Shown here: positions 56,601 to 64,000 of the stretch, in pieces
Layout: each line of letters opens with the position of its first letter
Position numbering within the stretch: position 1 is the stretch's first letter
Origin: CAYGWX01 sp964353855 [NCBI: uncultured bacterium]
GTDB taxonomy: Bacteria; Edwardsbacteria; CAYGWX01
Reading direction: 5' to 3'
DNA: 64,000 nt
Assembly (NCBI GenBank): GCA_964353855.1
Contig: CAYGWX010000001.1
Coordinates: 125,504-189,503, forward strand
The notes under the pieces: generated by a model
What the model was told of the DNA's origin: nothing
The model's database searches: none
What the model saw: only the letters and a program-made list of their open reading frames with translations
Program-made: the position numbers and the translations under genes

Positions 56601-57502
56601 CTTATCGGGTAGGCGGGGTTTGGCAGACGAAAGTTAACCTATCCAATACCCCTGAGCGTTCGGCTTCTCCCCAAGTAACGTTCATGCCCTGGATAATGGG
56701 TACCACGCTTTTCTGCTTCTGGACCGAGAACAATTTAGCCCCATACCAGGAGTACTTTGCTACCACCATAGGTCCGCTTGGGGCCTTTTACACCCTTGAT
56801 GCCGGTCTGGAGGTGGCGAGTCCCTACACGGTCCGCCGGGGCGGGTATCTGCAGTATACCCAGGAGCCTGAGAAGACTGTGGATACGGATGAGTCCTATC
56901 TTACCTACCGCTTCGAGCGCTTGAACCCGAAGATGCTTTACCTGGTCAGGGCGTCCTATTACCAGGAAACGGGTTCACCAGTGGGCCTTGAAGTGAAGGT
57001 GGATGGGTTCGTTTTTGCCAACTTAGCGGTTCCGAATCGTTCCGTGATTAGGGGGGAAGCCTGGGTGCCCAAGGAACTCTATGCCGACAGCGTGGTGGAG
57101 TTTGTGATTCGGAAGAAAAGCGGGACGTTGGGGACCTTGGGGTATCTTGAGCTCTGCCAGGCTGAGCCTCGGGGTAAGGGCGGGCCGCAGTCCTCGGGAT
57201 TGTCTGACCTTTCCTTGCCCAAGGAGTTCTCTCTGGGTTCAGGTTATCCCAATCCCATGACTTCCGAGGTCCGGATCGCCTATGCCCTGCCCAAGGCTTC
57301 CCCGGTGAACCTTACGGTCTACAACATTTCAGGCCAGGTGGTGCGGAGACTGGCGAGCGAATCATCCCAAGCTCCGGGGAGGTATACGGTGCGTTGGGAC
57401 GGTAAGAACGACCAGGGCTACAGGGTCCCTGCCGGGGTCTACTTCTACCGGTTGAACGCAGGAAGCTTCTCTGAGACCAGGAAACTCGTTGCAGTAAGGT
57501 AA
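53675..57502 (+). CDS. Very large secreted BNR/YCF48-type protein with FlgD-like C-terminus
   Basis: 1275 aa. Signal peptide (LLTLGLVVLTALTGFSAQW). Residues about 20-680 hold many Asp-box/YCF48 blades (STNGGGDWGP, KTLDGGATWQSA, KSQDGGNSWSQ, KSLNAGESWN, KSESAGSSWTL, STNAGSWWNN), enough for one or two beta-propellers. About 690-1060 is a second propeller-like region (SSTDGGATWSRKI, NVWYSYKQLDSG). A beta-sandwich follows (about 1065-1165, LEVKVDGFVFANL). The C-terminus (FSLGSGYPNPMTSEVRIAYALP ... GVYFYRLNAGSFSETRKLVAVR) is a FlgD-Ig-like domain close to that of 19694-22525. Thirty-one bp after the previous gene; AAAGGAG ribosome site. Confidence 0.88.
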   Translation: MKPNRIVLLTLGLVVLTALTGFSAQWIPTLGPPNAHVNGLSAGMSGFVPYIYAADEQSHTYNSVNNGETWTPSSDQRSAGPFCVVTAPNDANIVYIGRDYDPNYPEKVYRSTNGGGDWGPRGTGITNRYPRCLTMFSDLSHLYLGCFNDGNSPPSVFKTLDGGATWQSASGTQLTNKRVSGIKVHPTNYQIVFAAVTSGGHGVWKSQDGGNSWSQKLTTPVDVFSLAFAPTDPSILYAGGSDGVYKSLNAGESWNLISGSPQRVLAILVDPNTNSIVYAGNGEGVYKSESAGSSWTLSRNGMPDKNRYVLSLVFHPQNSSVLLAGVKQGLFKSQNQAQSWIQTTKGFKTAIVDEVSTNFFQIGQPPYLYVAGRHSVTPTSVPHVSTDYGSSWLTIPQPWGEELEPPGHISVNQVDGSIAYGGCNKYYGLFCDYGGVVFLTTNAGYVWEKRYIPDIPSAPFGAHLRCLVADPLRVEIAYGGWEYFDGGIGKYQLEVIKTTDRGVNWFQSAEGITHPDVGLCFTINPQHPDSVYLGTQLGVLYRSTNAGSWWNNVSNFGDSIISLAQDGFNTGTLYVGGNFGVQKSMDHGVSWVTSNTGLNCPNIFWLAIHPAEPALLWASTNDVYPHAYVTVDGGLQWIEQSNGLPPGQVRGLSIDCFDMPDTVWAGAGDGLYTYKLPFQFKSLTSASSNASDSNSQRKLVRQEGTSNLHAVYHSGNANERNVYYVSSTDGGATWSRKILLGQGGFPAIALDEGGNPQVIWVSDGDNELRYAYCQGGVWSAGQTLYIASASDKIGPPAFCAVHSVAGSRGHVVFNWKSGANQSTAVKYGWFTLNMSGTLQSVVNVDSGSNGSSLCSCPSLAYSFSLGSYYLHASWAKGTNVWYSYKQLDSGPWTNTRISQTSATSAQPNIEFYGDAVNVAWVQTSSPVSVINRYRTFPYGSWSTWKTVSQAAGCASPQMASGVYCVWNEGDNEVYYAYRVGGVWQTKVNLSNTPERSASPQVTFMPWIMGTTLFCFWTENNLAPYQEYFATTIGPLGAFYTLDAGLEVASPYTVRRGGYLQYTQEPEKTVDTDESYLTYRFERLNPKMLYLVRASYYQETGSPVGLEVKVDGFVFANLAVPNRSVIRGEAWVPKELYADSVVEFVIRKKSGTLGTLGYLELCQAEPRGKGGPQSSGLSDLSLPKEFSLGSGYPNPMTSEVRIAYALPKASPVNLTVYNISGQVVRRLASESSQAPGRYTVRWDGKNDQGYRVPAGVYFYRLNAGSFSETRKLVAVR

Positions 57503-57521
57503 CTTAACGCGTGGTTGCTCT

Positions 57522-57557
57522 GAAGGCGGGGCTTCTTTTGTCCCGCCTTCTTTATTT
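57522..57557 (+). terminator. Rho-independent terminator
   Basis: GAAGGCGGG/CCCGCCTTC, 9-bp stem with an 11-nt loop (GCTTCTTTTGT), followed by TTTATTT. Confidence 0.85.
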
Positions 57558-57579
57558 GTGAGAATTTTTGCACTCACCC

Positions 57580-57609
57580 TTGACTTTTTCAGTTGGGTTA
57601 TAGTATAGT
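57580..57609 (+). promoter_or_regulatory. Promoter of the third 215-aa family gene
   Basis: TTGACT (57580-57585), 18-bp spacer, TATAGT (57604-57609), itself within TATAGTATAGTATAT. The leader to the ATG is about 95 nt. Confidence 0.65.
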
Positions 57610-57709
57610 ATATGGTCGTTTACAGCCTCAAGGATTATACCCGCGTCTCAAGGCATTGCATCTTTCCTTCTCCGTTTATCATCTCATGGATTAGAGTTCG
57701 AGGTCTTTC

Positions 57710-58351
57710 ATGTCAAAGCTAAAAAGTCCGTTTTTCGCCCGCGAGGCGCGCGGGAGGTTTGGTAAGGATTTGGTGTATTCCTCCTGGCGGGGGATACCCT
57801 ATGTGAAGGTGTTCTATCCGGCTCGTCAGAAGGATTCCCCGCGTCAGCGCGAGGTGCAGGCGTCCTTTTGTAAGTTGAACCGGGAGTGGGCGGCCCTCAC
57901 CGAGGCTCAGAGGGAGGCTTGGAGGGTTTATGCCGGAAGGCAGAGGGTGCCCAATTCCGCGCATTGTCTGTTCCTCTCCTTTGCGGTTCTGGCCCAGGAT
58001 GCCGGGCTTTCTCTGCCGGTCCTGCCGCCCGGGGGCAAAGCTCCCCGCGCTCCGTATCTGGCCGTAGCTTCCGGTGAGGAACCCTGTTCCGTGGTCGTCT
58101 CCTGGTCTTTTACCAAGTCCCAGAAGATACCCAACTCAGCCCTTCTGGACCTCTGGTCCTGCATGACCCTGCCCTCCCGCCAGGCCTATCTGCATCATTT
58201 CACGCATCTGACCTACGTTCCGGCCGATGCCGGAAAAGCGGCGATAAATAACCTTCCGCTAAAAAGAAGGCCCCACTTCCGGGCCCGTTTGATCCTTCCC
58301 GACTCCCGCTCCTCTCCCTTTTCCAAGACTATCGGTGCTCCACAGTCGTGA
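57710..58351 (+). CDS. Third, divergent member of the 215-aa family
   Basis: 213 aa. Aligns with the module A/B proteins over the N-terminal half: SKLKSPFFAREARGRFGKDL, YSSWRGIPYVKVF, SPRQREVQASF..LNREWAALTEAQREAW; and in the C-terminal half through ALLDLWSCMTLPSRQAYLHHFTHLTY, matching LIDLWLNQGKASRKAYPSKFNHLVY. It lacks the extreme C-terminal GRVVRPDGGKSYY block. No structured RNA follows, but an 11-bp-period array starts 3 bp after the stop. It lies downstream of two secreted BNR/FlgD proteins. Confidence 0.72.
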   Translation: MSKLKSPFFAREARGRFGKDLVYSSWRGIPYVKVFYPARQKDSPRQREVQASFCKLNREWAALTEAQREAWRVYAGRQRVPNSAHCLFLSFAVLAQDAGLSLPVLPPGGKAPRAPYLAVASGEEPCSVVVSWSFTKSQKIPNSALLDLWSCMTLPSRQAYLHHFTHLTYVPADAGKAAINNLPLKRRPHFRARLILPDSRSSPFSKTIGAPQS

Positions 58352-58353
58352 CG

Positions 58354-58406
58354 GGCTCTGAAGGGGCTCCAAATGGGCTCTAAAAGGGCTCTAAATGGGC
58401 TCTGGG
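58354..58406. repeat. 11-bp-period direct array beside the third family member
   Basis: Five units GGCTCTGAAGG, GGCTCCAAATG, GGCTCTAAAAG, GGCTCTAAATG, GGCTCTGGGAT at 58354, 58365, 58376, 58387 and 58398, spaced exactly 11 bp. Same period as the arrays at 14127 and 29426 but a different unit, and on the 3' rather than the 5' side of the gene. Confidence 0.88.
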
Positions 58407-58484
58407 ATATCCTGCAAGACCCGTTCGGCAGGCCAGCAACAGGCGGGCGGTCCTCCTAAGGCGTTCCTCCCAACCTTCTGACCC

Positions 58485-59666
58485 ATGCCCGCAAAGCAAA
58501 AGCGCATCCTCGGTTTTCCCCGGAACGTCTTCGCCCTGGGCTGGACGAGCTTTTTGAACGACACGGCGAGCGAGATGATCTATCCGCTCCTGCCGGTGTT
58601 CCTGACCACGACCCTGGGCGCAGGGGCGGCCTTCCTTGGCCTCATCGAGGGGATCGCCGAGAGTACGGCAAGCCTGTTAAAGCTTTTCTCCGGCTGGTTC
58701 TCGGACCGGATCGGGAAGCGCAAGGGGCTCGTCCTCTTCGGATACGGCCTGGCCGCTTTCGCCCGGCCCCTGATCGCCGTCTCCCACGCGGCCTGGCAGG
58801 TCCTCCTGATTCGGGCTGGCGACCGGGCGGGGAAGGGGGTGCGCGGCTCCCCTCGGGACGCCCTCGTGGCGGCCTCCAGTGAGGAGAACGAACGGGGCAA
58901 AGCCTTCGGCTTCCAACGGTCTATGGACCATGCCGGCGCCATCGTGGGCCCGCTCCTGGCCTCTGGGCTCCTCTTCCTCGTCCCCGGGAATTATCGCCTG
59001 ATCTTTGCCCTCGCCTCAATCCCTGGGTTGTTGACCCTGCCCTTGATTGCGTGGGGTGTCAGAGAGATCAAGTCCCCCGCGTCTTCCACTGCCCAAGGGG
59101 TCAGGCTCACTCTTACGCCGTTCTCCGGGAAATTCAAGGCGTATCTTGCGATTCTGGTGCTTTTCACCCTGGGGAACTCCTCGGATGCCTTCCTCCTGCT
59201 CCGGGCCAAGACCCTCGGGGTCGGCATAGCGCTCCTGCCCATCCTCTGGATCGTCCTGCATATCGTGAAGATGACGACCTCCATCCCCGGTGGGATGCTG
59301 TCAGATAAAATCGGGAGGAGGGGAGTCATCGTGGCGGGCTGGCTAATCTATGCCTTGACCTATTTGGGGTTCGGGCTAGCTGGACAGGCCTGGCAGGCCT
59401 GGGCCTTGTTCGCCTTCTACGGACTCTTCTTCGGGCTCACCGAAGGGGTGGAGAAGGCCTTCGTGGCCGACCTGGTCCCGGAGACCCTCCGGGGCACGGC
59501 CTACGGGCTCTACAACTTCGCCATCGGCATCGCCGCCTTGCCGGCCAGCCTGCTCCTGGGGCTCATCTGGCAGACCACCCAAAGCGCCCTCCTGGCCTTC
59601 GGCCTGGGTGGGGCCCTGGCCTTCCTCGCTTCGTTGCTGCTTTGGTTGTTCGTGAGAGAAAGGTAG
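58485..59666 (+). CDS. MFS transporter
   Basis: 393 aa, twelve predicted helices. GFPRNVFALGWTSFLNDTASEM at the start and the TM2-3 loop SGWFSDRIGKRKGL (motif A, G-x3-D-R-x-G-R/K) identify MFS; RAGDRAGKGVRGSPRDAL is typical of an MFS_1 subgroup found in many environmental bacteria. The second half repeats motif A as GGMLSDKIGRRG. No neighbouring biosynthetic genes; substrate unknown. Confidence 0.92.
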   Translation: MPAKQKRILGFPRNVFALGWTSFLNDTASEMIYPLLPVFLTTTLGAGAAFLGLIEGIAESTASLLKLFSGWFSDRIGKRKGLVLFGYGLAAFARPLIAVSHAAWQVLLIRAGDRAGKGVRGSPRDALVAASSEENERGKAFGFQRSMDHAGAIVGPLLASGLLFLVPGNYRLIFALASIPGLLTLPLIAWGVREIKSPASSTAQGVRLTLTPFSGKFKAYLAILVLFTLGNSSDAFLLLRAKTLGVGIALLPILWIVLHIVKMTTSIPGGMLSDKIGRRGVIVAGWLIYALTYLGFGLAGQAWQAWALFAFYGLFFGLTEGVEKAFVADLVPETLRGTAYGLYNFAIGIAALPASLLLGLIWQTTQSALLAFGLGGALAFLASLLLWLFVRER

Positions 59667-59698
59667 GAGTTTAAGGCGGTACGCCCTTACAATTCGAA

Positions 59699-59718
59699 GG
59701 CTCCCCTTGCGGGGAGCC
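59699..59718. terminator. Stem-loop between convergent genes
   Basis: GGCTCCCC-TTGC-GGGGAGCC, 8-bp stem lying between the ends of the + strand MFS gene and the - strand methyltransferase; it can serve both directions. Confidence 0.7.
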
Positions 59719-59740
59719 CTTCTCAATTTGGGAGGAAAAC

Positions 59741-60532
59741 CTACGGCTTCAAAGGTTTTCCCCAGACGACCTTGCCGAGAAACCGCATTTCGAATGCGTC
59801 TTCACGGCAGTATCGTCGCACCAGTTCCCTCACCTCCCGGTCAAAGGCCGAAGCCCTCTCCGAACCCATTCGGTCCCGGGAGTAGAGCGAGGTGGAATGG
59901 AAGGATTCGATGTAGTCCTCGAGGGTCTGTCGGAAGAACGTCGGAGCAGCCGCCTTCTCTCCGACCTTTTGAAACAGGCCCCGGGATTCCAGCTCCTCGA
60001 CCAGGTCCACCGGCCGGTACTCGGGGTTCGTGGAATATTTCGGAGTGAGCTTTTTCACCTCCTCGAGCCAGGGAGGAGGAGGTTCCGGCTGATAATGAAT
60101 AATCGAGAGATACCCGTTAGGCGTGAGCATATCGTGGAACCGGGGCAGAACTCGTTCCCAGTCCATCCAGTGCAGGCTGGATGCCGCGGTGACCAAGGCA
60201 TAGGGTGGATGAAGCGGGACCTCCTCCGCGTTGCCGCAGATCCAATGCAGGGCGGGATGGTCGCCCCCGGGAAGGCTTCGGCCCTTGGCGATCATCGGCT
60301 CCGAGCAATCCACGGCATCGATGCGCTCCACCCGTCCGATCAATCCACGTGCGACTTGGCCCGTCCCGCACCCCGCATCCAGCACGACCCTTGGCTCCTC
60401 GGTTATCAGGGATACGAGAATGTCAAAGACATCTGAAGAATAGGGCGGCCGGAGATGATAGACGTCTACGAGGCTTTGGTCCTGGAAGGCGGACGCGTAA
60501 TCCGGTCCGAGGTGCCTGGGTTTGGAAATCAA
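59741..60532 (-). CDS. Class I SAM-dependent methyltransferase
   Basis: 263 aa. SAM motif I VLDAGCGTGQ (50-59), then DAVDCSEPMI (motif II acidic region), and VTAASSLHWMDWERVL, the pattern of Methyltransf_11 / trans-aconitate-type small-molecule methyltransferases. The substrate cannot be predicted. It ends 22 bp from the terminator hairpin. About 16 bp from the end of the DoxX gene, so it may be cotranscribed with the minus-strand pair. Confidence 0.88.
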   Translation of the reverse strand: MISKPRHLGPDYASAFQDQSLVDVYHLRPPYSSDVFDILVSLITEEPRVVLDAGCGTGQVARGLIGRVERIDAVDCSEPMIAKGRSLPGGDHPALHWICGNAEEVPLHPPYALVTAASSLHWMDWERVLPRFHDMLTPNGYLSIIHYQPEPPPPWLEEVKKLTPKYSTNPEYRPVDLVEELESRGLFQKVGEKAAAPTFFRQTLEDYIESFHSTSLYSRDRMGSERASAFDREVRELVRRYCREDAFEMRFLGKVVWGKPLKP

Positions 60533-60548
60533 ACTGTGCTCTCGGACC

Positions 60549-61031
60549 TCAGGCCCTTCTTGATTTTAAAATCAGGCGGTCTATAGCGAGGAATCGGGAA
60601 GGGAAGAAGAGAATGAGCAGGGCCGGGATGAGAAGCAGGATATCCCGGTAGATGAGGTCCATTCCGACCTTGACGCTGTGAGCCGTGGAGAAACACCCGC
60701 AGTTGATGTCGATATGGCGCAGCAAGGCCGAGGGAATGGCGACCAGGAAGATGACCAACATTCCCACGTTCAACAAAGCCGAGGCCTCGGTGAAAAGGCC
60801 GATGACCAGAAACAGTCCGACCAGGAACTCTACCCAGGGCAGGATCAGGGCGAACAAAGGCTCCAAGGCCGGCGGCAGGATGCGGTAGTTGTGGGCGATG
60901 CGCATGAACTCCTGGGGATGCAAGATCTTGTCATAACTGGCCCAGAGGAACACCATCCCTGCGATCAGCCTGAAGACCAACCCGACCCATGGATGGGTTA
61001 ATACCCTGACGATGGCTAAATAGATCTTCAT
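60549..61031 (-). CDS. MauE/DoxX-family membrane protein
   Basis: 160 aa with four helices (LVFRLIAGMVFLWASYDKI; LFALILPWVEFLVGLFLVIG; ALLNVGMLVIFLVAIPSALL; ILLLIPALLILFF). CGCF (INCGCFST) after helix 3 is the conserved MauE/DoxX-like cysteine motif, linked to disulphide or thiol chemistry. Follows a membrane-anchored rhodanese gene on the same strand (24-bp gap), a common pairing that points to periplasmic sulphur or redox handling. Confidence 0.85.
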   Translation of the reverse strand: MKIYLAIVRVLTHPWVGLVFRLIAGMVFLWASYDKILHPQEFMRIAHNYRILPPALEPLFALILPWVEFLVGLFLVIGLFTEASALLNVGMLVIFLVAIPSALLRHIDINCGCFSTAHSVKVGMDLIYRDILLLIPALLILFFPSRFLAIDRLILKSRRA

Positions 61032-61055
61032 AGGTATTATGCTAAAAGAGCCTTT

Positions 61056-61541
61056 TTACTTCTCCACCGGATGGTTCCCCTTGATCCACTCCTCCCAGCC
61101 TCCGGGGAAGACCGCGAGCTTGCGGTAGCCCAGGCCATACAGCCTCAGGGCCAAAAGGTCGGAGAATTCGCAATCCCTACCCTCGCAGTAGATAATGTAG
61201 GCCGAGTCCTTGGAAAAGGGAATCAGAGGATAGACCTTGTCGAAGTCATCTAGCGGCAGGCTCTTTGCCCCCGGAATATGCCCCTCGCGAAAGAGCTCGC
61301 TCCGCCGGGCGTCCAAGAAGATGCCCTGGTGTTTCTCCCAAGCTTCCCGGGTCTGGAGCGAGTCCAGCCTGCGGACTCCCACGGTGTCGATCAGGAGGGG
61401 GTTCACCGGTTGGAACAAGGGAAGAGGCCTGGAAGAAAGGGCGTTCCTTCCCAGGCCCATGACACCGGCCAGGACGACCAGCGCCAAAGCCTGAATAATG
61501 ATGCTCTTCCAGGGTCTGCGGGGTTGTATTTGTTTTGGCAT
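61056..61541 (-). CDS. Membrane-anchored rhodanese-like protein
   Basis: 161 aa. An N-terminal helix (IIIQALALVVLAGVMGLG) anchors a single rhodanese domain (about 55-161): FLDARRSELFREGHIPGAKSL and the active-site loop IIYCEGRDC (Cys119; a second Cys124). Probable periplasmic sulphurtransferase. The start codon lies only about 7 bp from a perfect -10 box, so the transcript may be leaderless; no ribosome site is visible. Confidence 0.88.
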   Translation of the reverse strand: MPKQIQPRRPWKSIIIQALALVVLAGVMGLGRNALSSRPLPLFQPVNPLLIDTVGVRRLDSLQTREAWEKHQGIFLDARRSELFREGHIPGAKSLPLDDFDKVYPLIPFSKDSAYIIYCEGRDCEFSDLLALRLYGLGYRKLAVFPGGWEEWIKGNHPVEK

Positions 61542-61547
61542 AAGTTC

Positions 61548-61576
61548 ATTATAAGGGATGAAAGCCGAAAAGTCAA
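61548..61576 (-). promoter_or_regulatory. Minus-strand promoter of the rhodanese-MauE genes
   Basis: Read on the minus strand: TTGACT (61576-61571), 17-bp spacer, TATAAT (61553-61548). The ATG begins at 61541, where transcription is expected to start. Confidence 0.75.
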
Positions 61577-61697
61577 GGAGCGACGACCCCGGTCTCTCTC
61601 TCCTCTTCCCGTTCGTTTCGCGTTCCGCTTTCCCTGAGCAGCATTAGAGAGGTCGGTTTTCTCGGTCCGTTTACCTCTCAGCCCGATGGTTAACGGG

Positions 61698-61727
61698 TTG
61701 ACTTTTCCTCATCATTACGGGTATAAT
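61698..61727 (+). promoter_or_regulatory. Promoter of the pyrophosphatase gene
   Basis: TTGACT (61698-61703), 18-bp spacer, TATAAT (61722-61727); ATG about 65 bp downstream after AAAGGAG. Confidence 0.78.
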
Positions 61728-61791
61728 ATTTCCATCATTTTGGTTTTTAACCTCTCCGGTTTCACTTCTCACCTTCAAAGGAGTTTGTTCA

Positions 61792-63981
61792 ATGGAACAA
61801 GCCTTGGAAATGGCCCTGAACCTGACCGGCTTCGAGCGCCTGGCTCTCTGGGCTATCCTCGGGGCCGCGGTCCTGGGCCTCCTCTACGCCGTCTTCCTCA
61901 TCCGCTACATCCTTCGGGAGCCGGGCGGGGACGAGAAGATGAAGAAGATCGCCCGCGCCATTCAAACCGGGGCCTCGGCTTACTTGAACCGCCAGTTCCG
62001 GACCATCGCCGGGATGATCGTGGTCCTGACGGTGCTCCTCTATCTCACGGCGATGTCCTCGGGCTGGAAGATCGCCCTGGGCCGCTCCGTGGCCTTCCTC
62101 CTGGGTGCGGTTTTCTCCGGGCTCACCGGCTTCGTGGGCATGAGCATGGCCGTACGCGGGAACGTCCGCACCGCCGAGGCCACTAAGACCTCGCTCGCCA
62201 AGGCCCTGACCATCGCCTTCCGCACCGGGTCCATCACGGGCATGTTCTGCGTCGGCCTGGGGCTTTTGGGCGCGACCACCATCTTCATGATCTTCAAGGG
62301 CAGCGCAACCCAGGTCCTGATCGGGTTCGGGTTCGGCGGATCCCTCCTGGCCCTGTTCATGCGCGTGGGCGGGGGCATCTTCACCAAGGCCGCGGATGTG
62401 GGCGCGGACCTCGTGGGTAAGATCGAGAAGAACATTCCCGAAGATGATCCCCGCAATCCTGCAACCATCGCGGATAACGTCGGCGACAATGTCGGCGACT
62501 GCGCCGGGATGGCCGCGGACATCTTCGAGTCTTACGAGGTCACTCTGGTGGCCTCGATGATCTTGGGCTACACGGCCTTCGGCAAGGTCGGCGTGATTTT
62601 TCCGCTCCTGGTGCGTGGCATCGGGGTGCTGACCTCGATCGTCGGGACCTGGTTCGTCAAGGCCCGGAGCGAGAACGAGTTCCCCATGGCCCCGATTAAC
62701 CGCGGGTTCTGGATTTCCACGGTGCTCTCGGCGATCGGGTTCTTCGGCTTCGCGATGTGGTACGTGCACGACATGCGGGTGTTCTGGACGACCCTCGCCG
62801 GACTGCTCCTGGGGGTCGTCATCTCCTCGCTCACCGAGTACTACACCTCTCTGCACCACCAGCCGGTCAAGGAGATCGCCCACGCTACGCAGACCGGCCC
62901 GGCGACCACGATTCTGGCTGGCATCGCGGTCGGTCTGGAGTCCAGCGTCTGGGCGGTCCTGACCATCTGCTTGGCCATCTTCGCCTCGGTGATGATCTCA
63001 GGCGGGGATACGAACTTCATCATGTACGGCATCGCCCTGTGCGGCATGGGCATGCTCACCTGCACCGGAGTCATCGTGTCCGAGGACAGCTTCGGTCCGG
63101 TCTCGGACAACGCCAACGGGATCTGCGAGATGGCCGGGCTGGGCCCCGAGGCCCGCAAGCGCATCGCGGTCCTGGACGCGGTCGGAAACACGACCAAGGC
63201 CGTGACCAAGGGCTTCGCCATCGGCAGCGCGGTGATCGCGGCCCTGGCCCTCTTCGCCTCCTACTTCGAGACCGTGATCGCCTCGGCCAAGGCTTCGGGC
63301 CTTTCCGAGGTGATGACGAGCATCAACGTGGCCTCGCCGATGGTCTTCATCGGGCTTTTGATCGGTGGCGCGGTCCCGTTCCTGTTCAGCTCGCTAACCA
63401 TTCGGGCCGTGGGCCGGGCGGCCTCCCTGATGGTCCAGGAGGTGCGGAGGCAGTTCCGGGAGATCAAGGGAATCATGGAGGGCACAGCCGAGCCGGAGTA
63501 CGGCAAGTGCATTGACATCGCCACCAAGGCGGCGTTGAAAGAGTTGGTCGGTCCCGGGCTTCTGGCCATCCTCGCCCCGGTGATCATCGGATTCCTCCTC
63601 CAGGAGGAGGCTCTGGGCGGCTTCCTGGCGGGGATTATCCTCACCGCGCAATTGATGGCGGTGTTCCTGGCCAACGCCGGCGGGGCTTGGGACAACGCCA
63701 AGAAGTCCATCGAGGACGGGCTTTACGGCGGCAAGGGCTCGGACGCCCACAAGGCCGCGGTGGTCGGGGATACGGTCGGAGACCCCTTCAAGGACACCGC
63801 GGGCCCGTCTCTGAACCCGCTGATCAAGGTCATGAACCTGGTCTCGCTTCTCATCGTTCCGCTGATCTTCTCGCTCAAGCACAACTGGGCAGTCAAAGGT
63901 CCGATCGCCGGGGCGGCGGTCCTGGTCGTGGTCCTCGCCCTCTGGTACTCCCGGCGGGAGGGGGAGAAGGGCGTGATGTAA
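61792..63981 (+). CDS. hppA: K+-independent membrane-bound ion-translocating pyrophosphatase
   Basis: 729 aa, sixteen-helix M-PPase. The PPi-binding/catalytic signature [20 protein letters not shown] is followed by [21 protein letters not shown] (about 227-248). In the K+-determining region, [16 protein letters not shown] has Lys469 and Thr472, where K+-dependent enzymes have Ala and Gly; this marks a K+-independent H+ pump. [23 protein letters not shown] near the C-terminus completes the active site. It hydrolyses PPi and pumps protons, conserving energy from biosynthetic PPi. Complete within the window; 19 bp remain after the stop. Confidence 0.96.
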   Translation: MEQALEMALNLTGFERLALWAILGAAVLGLLYAVFLIRYILREPGGDEKMKKIARAIQTGASAYLNRQFRTIAGMIVVLTVLLYLTAMSSGWKIALGRSVAFLLGAVFSGLTGFVGMSMAVRGNVRTAEATKTSLAKALTIAFRTGSITGMFCVGLGLLGATTIFMIFKGSATQVLIGFGFGGSLLALFMRVGGGIFTKAADVGADLVGKIEKNIPEDDPRNPATIADNVGDNVGDCAGMAADIFESYEVTLVASMILGYTAFGKVGVIFPLLVRGIGVLTSIVGTWFVKARSENEFPMAPINRGFWISTVLSAIGFFGFAMWYVHDMRVFWTTLAGLLLGVVISSLTEYYTSLHHQPVKEIAHATQTGPATTILAGIAVGLESSVWAVLTICLAIFASVMISGGDTNFIMYGIALCGMGMLTCTGVIVSEDSFGPVSDNANGICEMAGLGPEARKRIAVLDAVGNTTKAVTKGFAIGSAVIAALALFASYFETVIASAKASGLSEVMTSINVASPMVFIGLLIGGAVPFLFSSLTIRAVGRAASLMVQEVRRQFREIKGIMEGTAEPEYGKCIDIATKAALKELVGPGLLAILAPVIIGFLLQEEALGGFLAGIILTAQLMAVFLANAGGAWDNAKKSIEDGLYGGKGSDAHKAAVVGDTVGDPFKDTAGPSLNPLIKVMNLVSLLIVPLIFSLKHNWAVKGPIAGAAVLVVVLALWYSRREGEKGVM

Positions 63982-64000
63982 GGCCCAGCCCTGCTCTCTG

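Overview
The window is a 64 kb piece of a GC-rich (about 60-65% by eye) bacterial chromosome. Nearly all genes lie on the + strand and many start on the stop codon of the gene before (ATGA, GTGA, TTGA overlaps). A GT9 heptosyltransferase, an HtrB/MsbB-type acyltransferase and several secreted proteins with FlgD-like / type-A-sorting C-termini suggest a diderm (Gram-negative-type) organism. The mixture (a K+-independent membrane pyrophosphatase, MutL, a two-subunit-type gcvPB, DUF6754, DUF4388/roadblock proteins, Por-type C-terminal domains) fits an uncultivated FCB-like or candidate-phylum bacterium (WOR-3/Eisenbacteria/TA06 style). That placement is inference only. Promoters match the usual TTGACA-N17/18-TATAAT pattern.

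Layout. 1-13.95 kb: a DUF1175 protein, a Nudix hydrolase, an M16 peptidase and alanine dehydrogenase, then an envelope/glycolipid run (GT9, an acyl-CoA dehydratase activase plus its dehydratase partner, LpxL-like acyltransferase, GT4, MFS, polysaccharide deacetylase). 13.98-19.4 kb: accessory module A. 19.7-23 kb: a secreted beta-propeller protein and a cupin. 23.1-29.2 kb: gcvPB, two small genes, MutL, a PLD-like/TPR protein and a KOW-domain protein. 29.3-32.8 kb: accessory module B. 33-41.7 kb: a four-gene membrane unit around DUF6754, present twice in tandem, the first copy interrupted by a lower-GC insertion (short asparaginase, lipoprotein, small membrane protein). 41.7-47.6 kb: LipM-like octanoyltransferase, a DUF4388/roadblock five-gene set and nadB. 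47.6-51.5 kb: a 21-bp tandem repeat, an APC permease, a UspA-domain protein and two TrkA-type regulators. 51.5-58.4 kb: a repeat-rich spacer, two large secreted BNR-type proteins and a third member of the module A/B gene family. 58.5-64 kb: MFS transporter, a minus-strand methyltransferase, a minus-strand MauE/DoxX plus rhodanese pair, and hppA.

The most striking feature is modules A and B. In the same order each holds: a homologous ~140-bp segment, a direct array with an exact 11-bp period, a conserved promoter, a ~215-aa protein of unknown function, a second conserved promoter driving a ~140-nt structured RNA present in both copies, then AT-richer cargo genes, and finally a secreted repeat protein with an almost identical C-terminus but unrelated repeats. 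Most cargo genes are preceded by a short hairpin. Cargo in A is an adenine methyltransferase with a C-terminal nuclease-like domain plus a small partner; cargo in B looks like an AbiU2/HEPN-type protein. The cargo therefore has a defence flavour. A third homologue of the 215-aa protein (57.7 kb) again sits beside an 11-bp-period array and next to secreted BNR/FlgD proteins. I know of no described element with this structure. Short interspersed repeats are also plentiful and in places appear to have been built into coding sequence.
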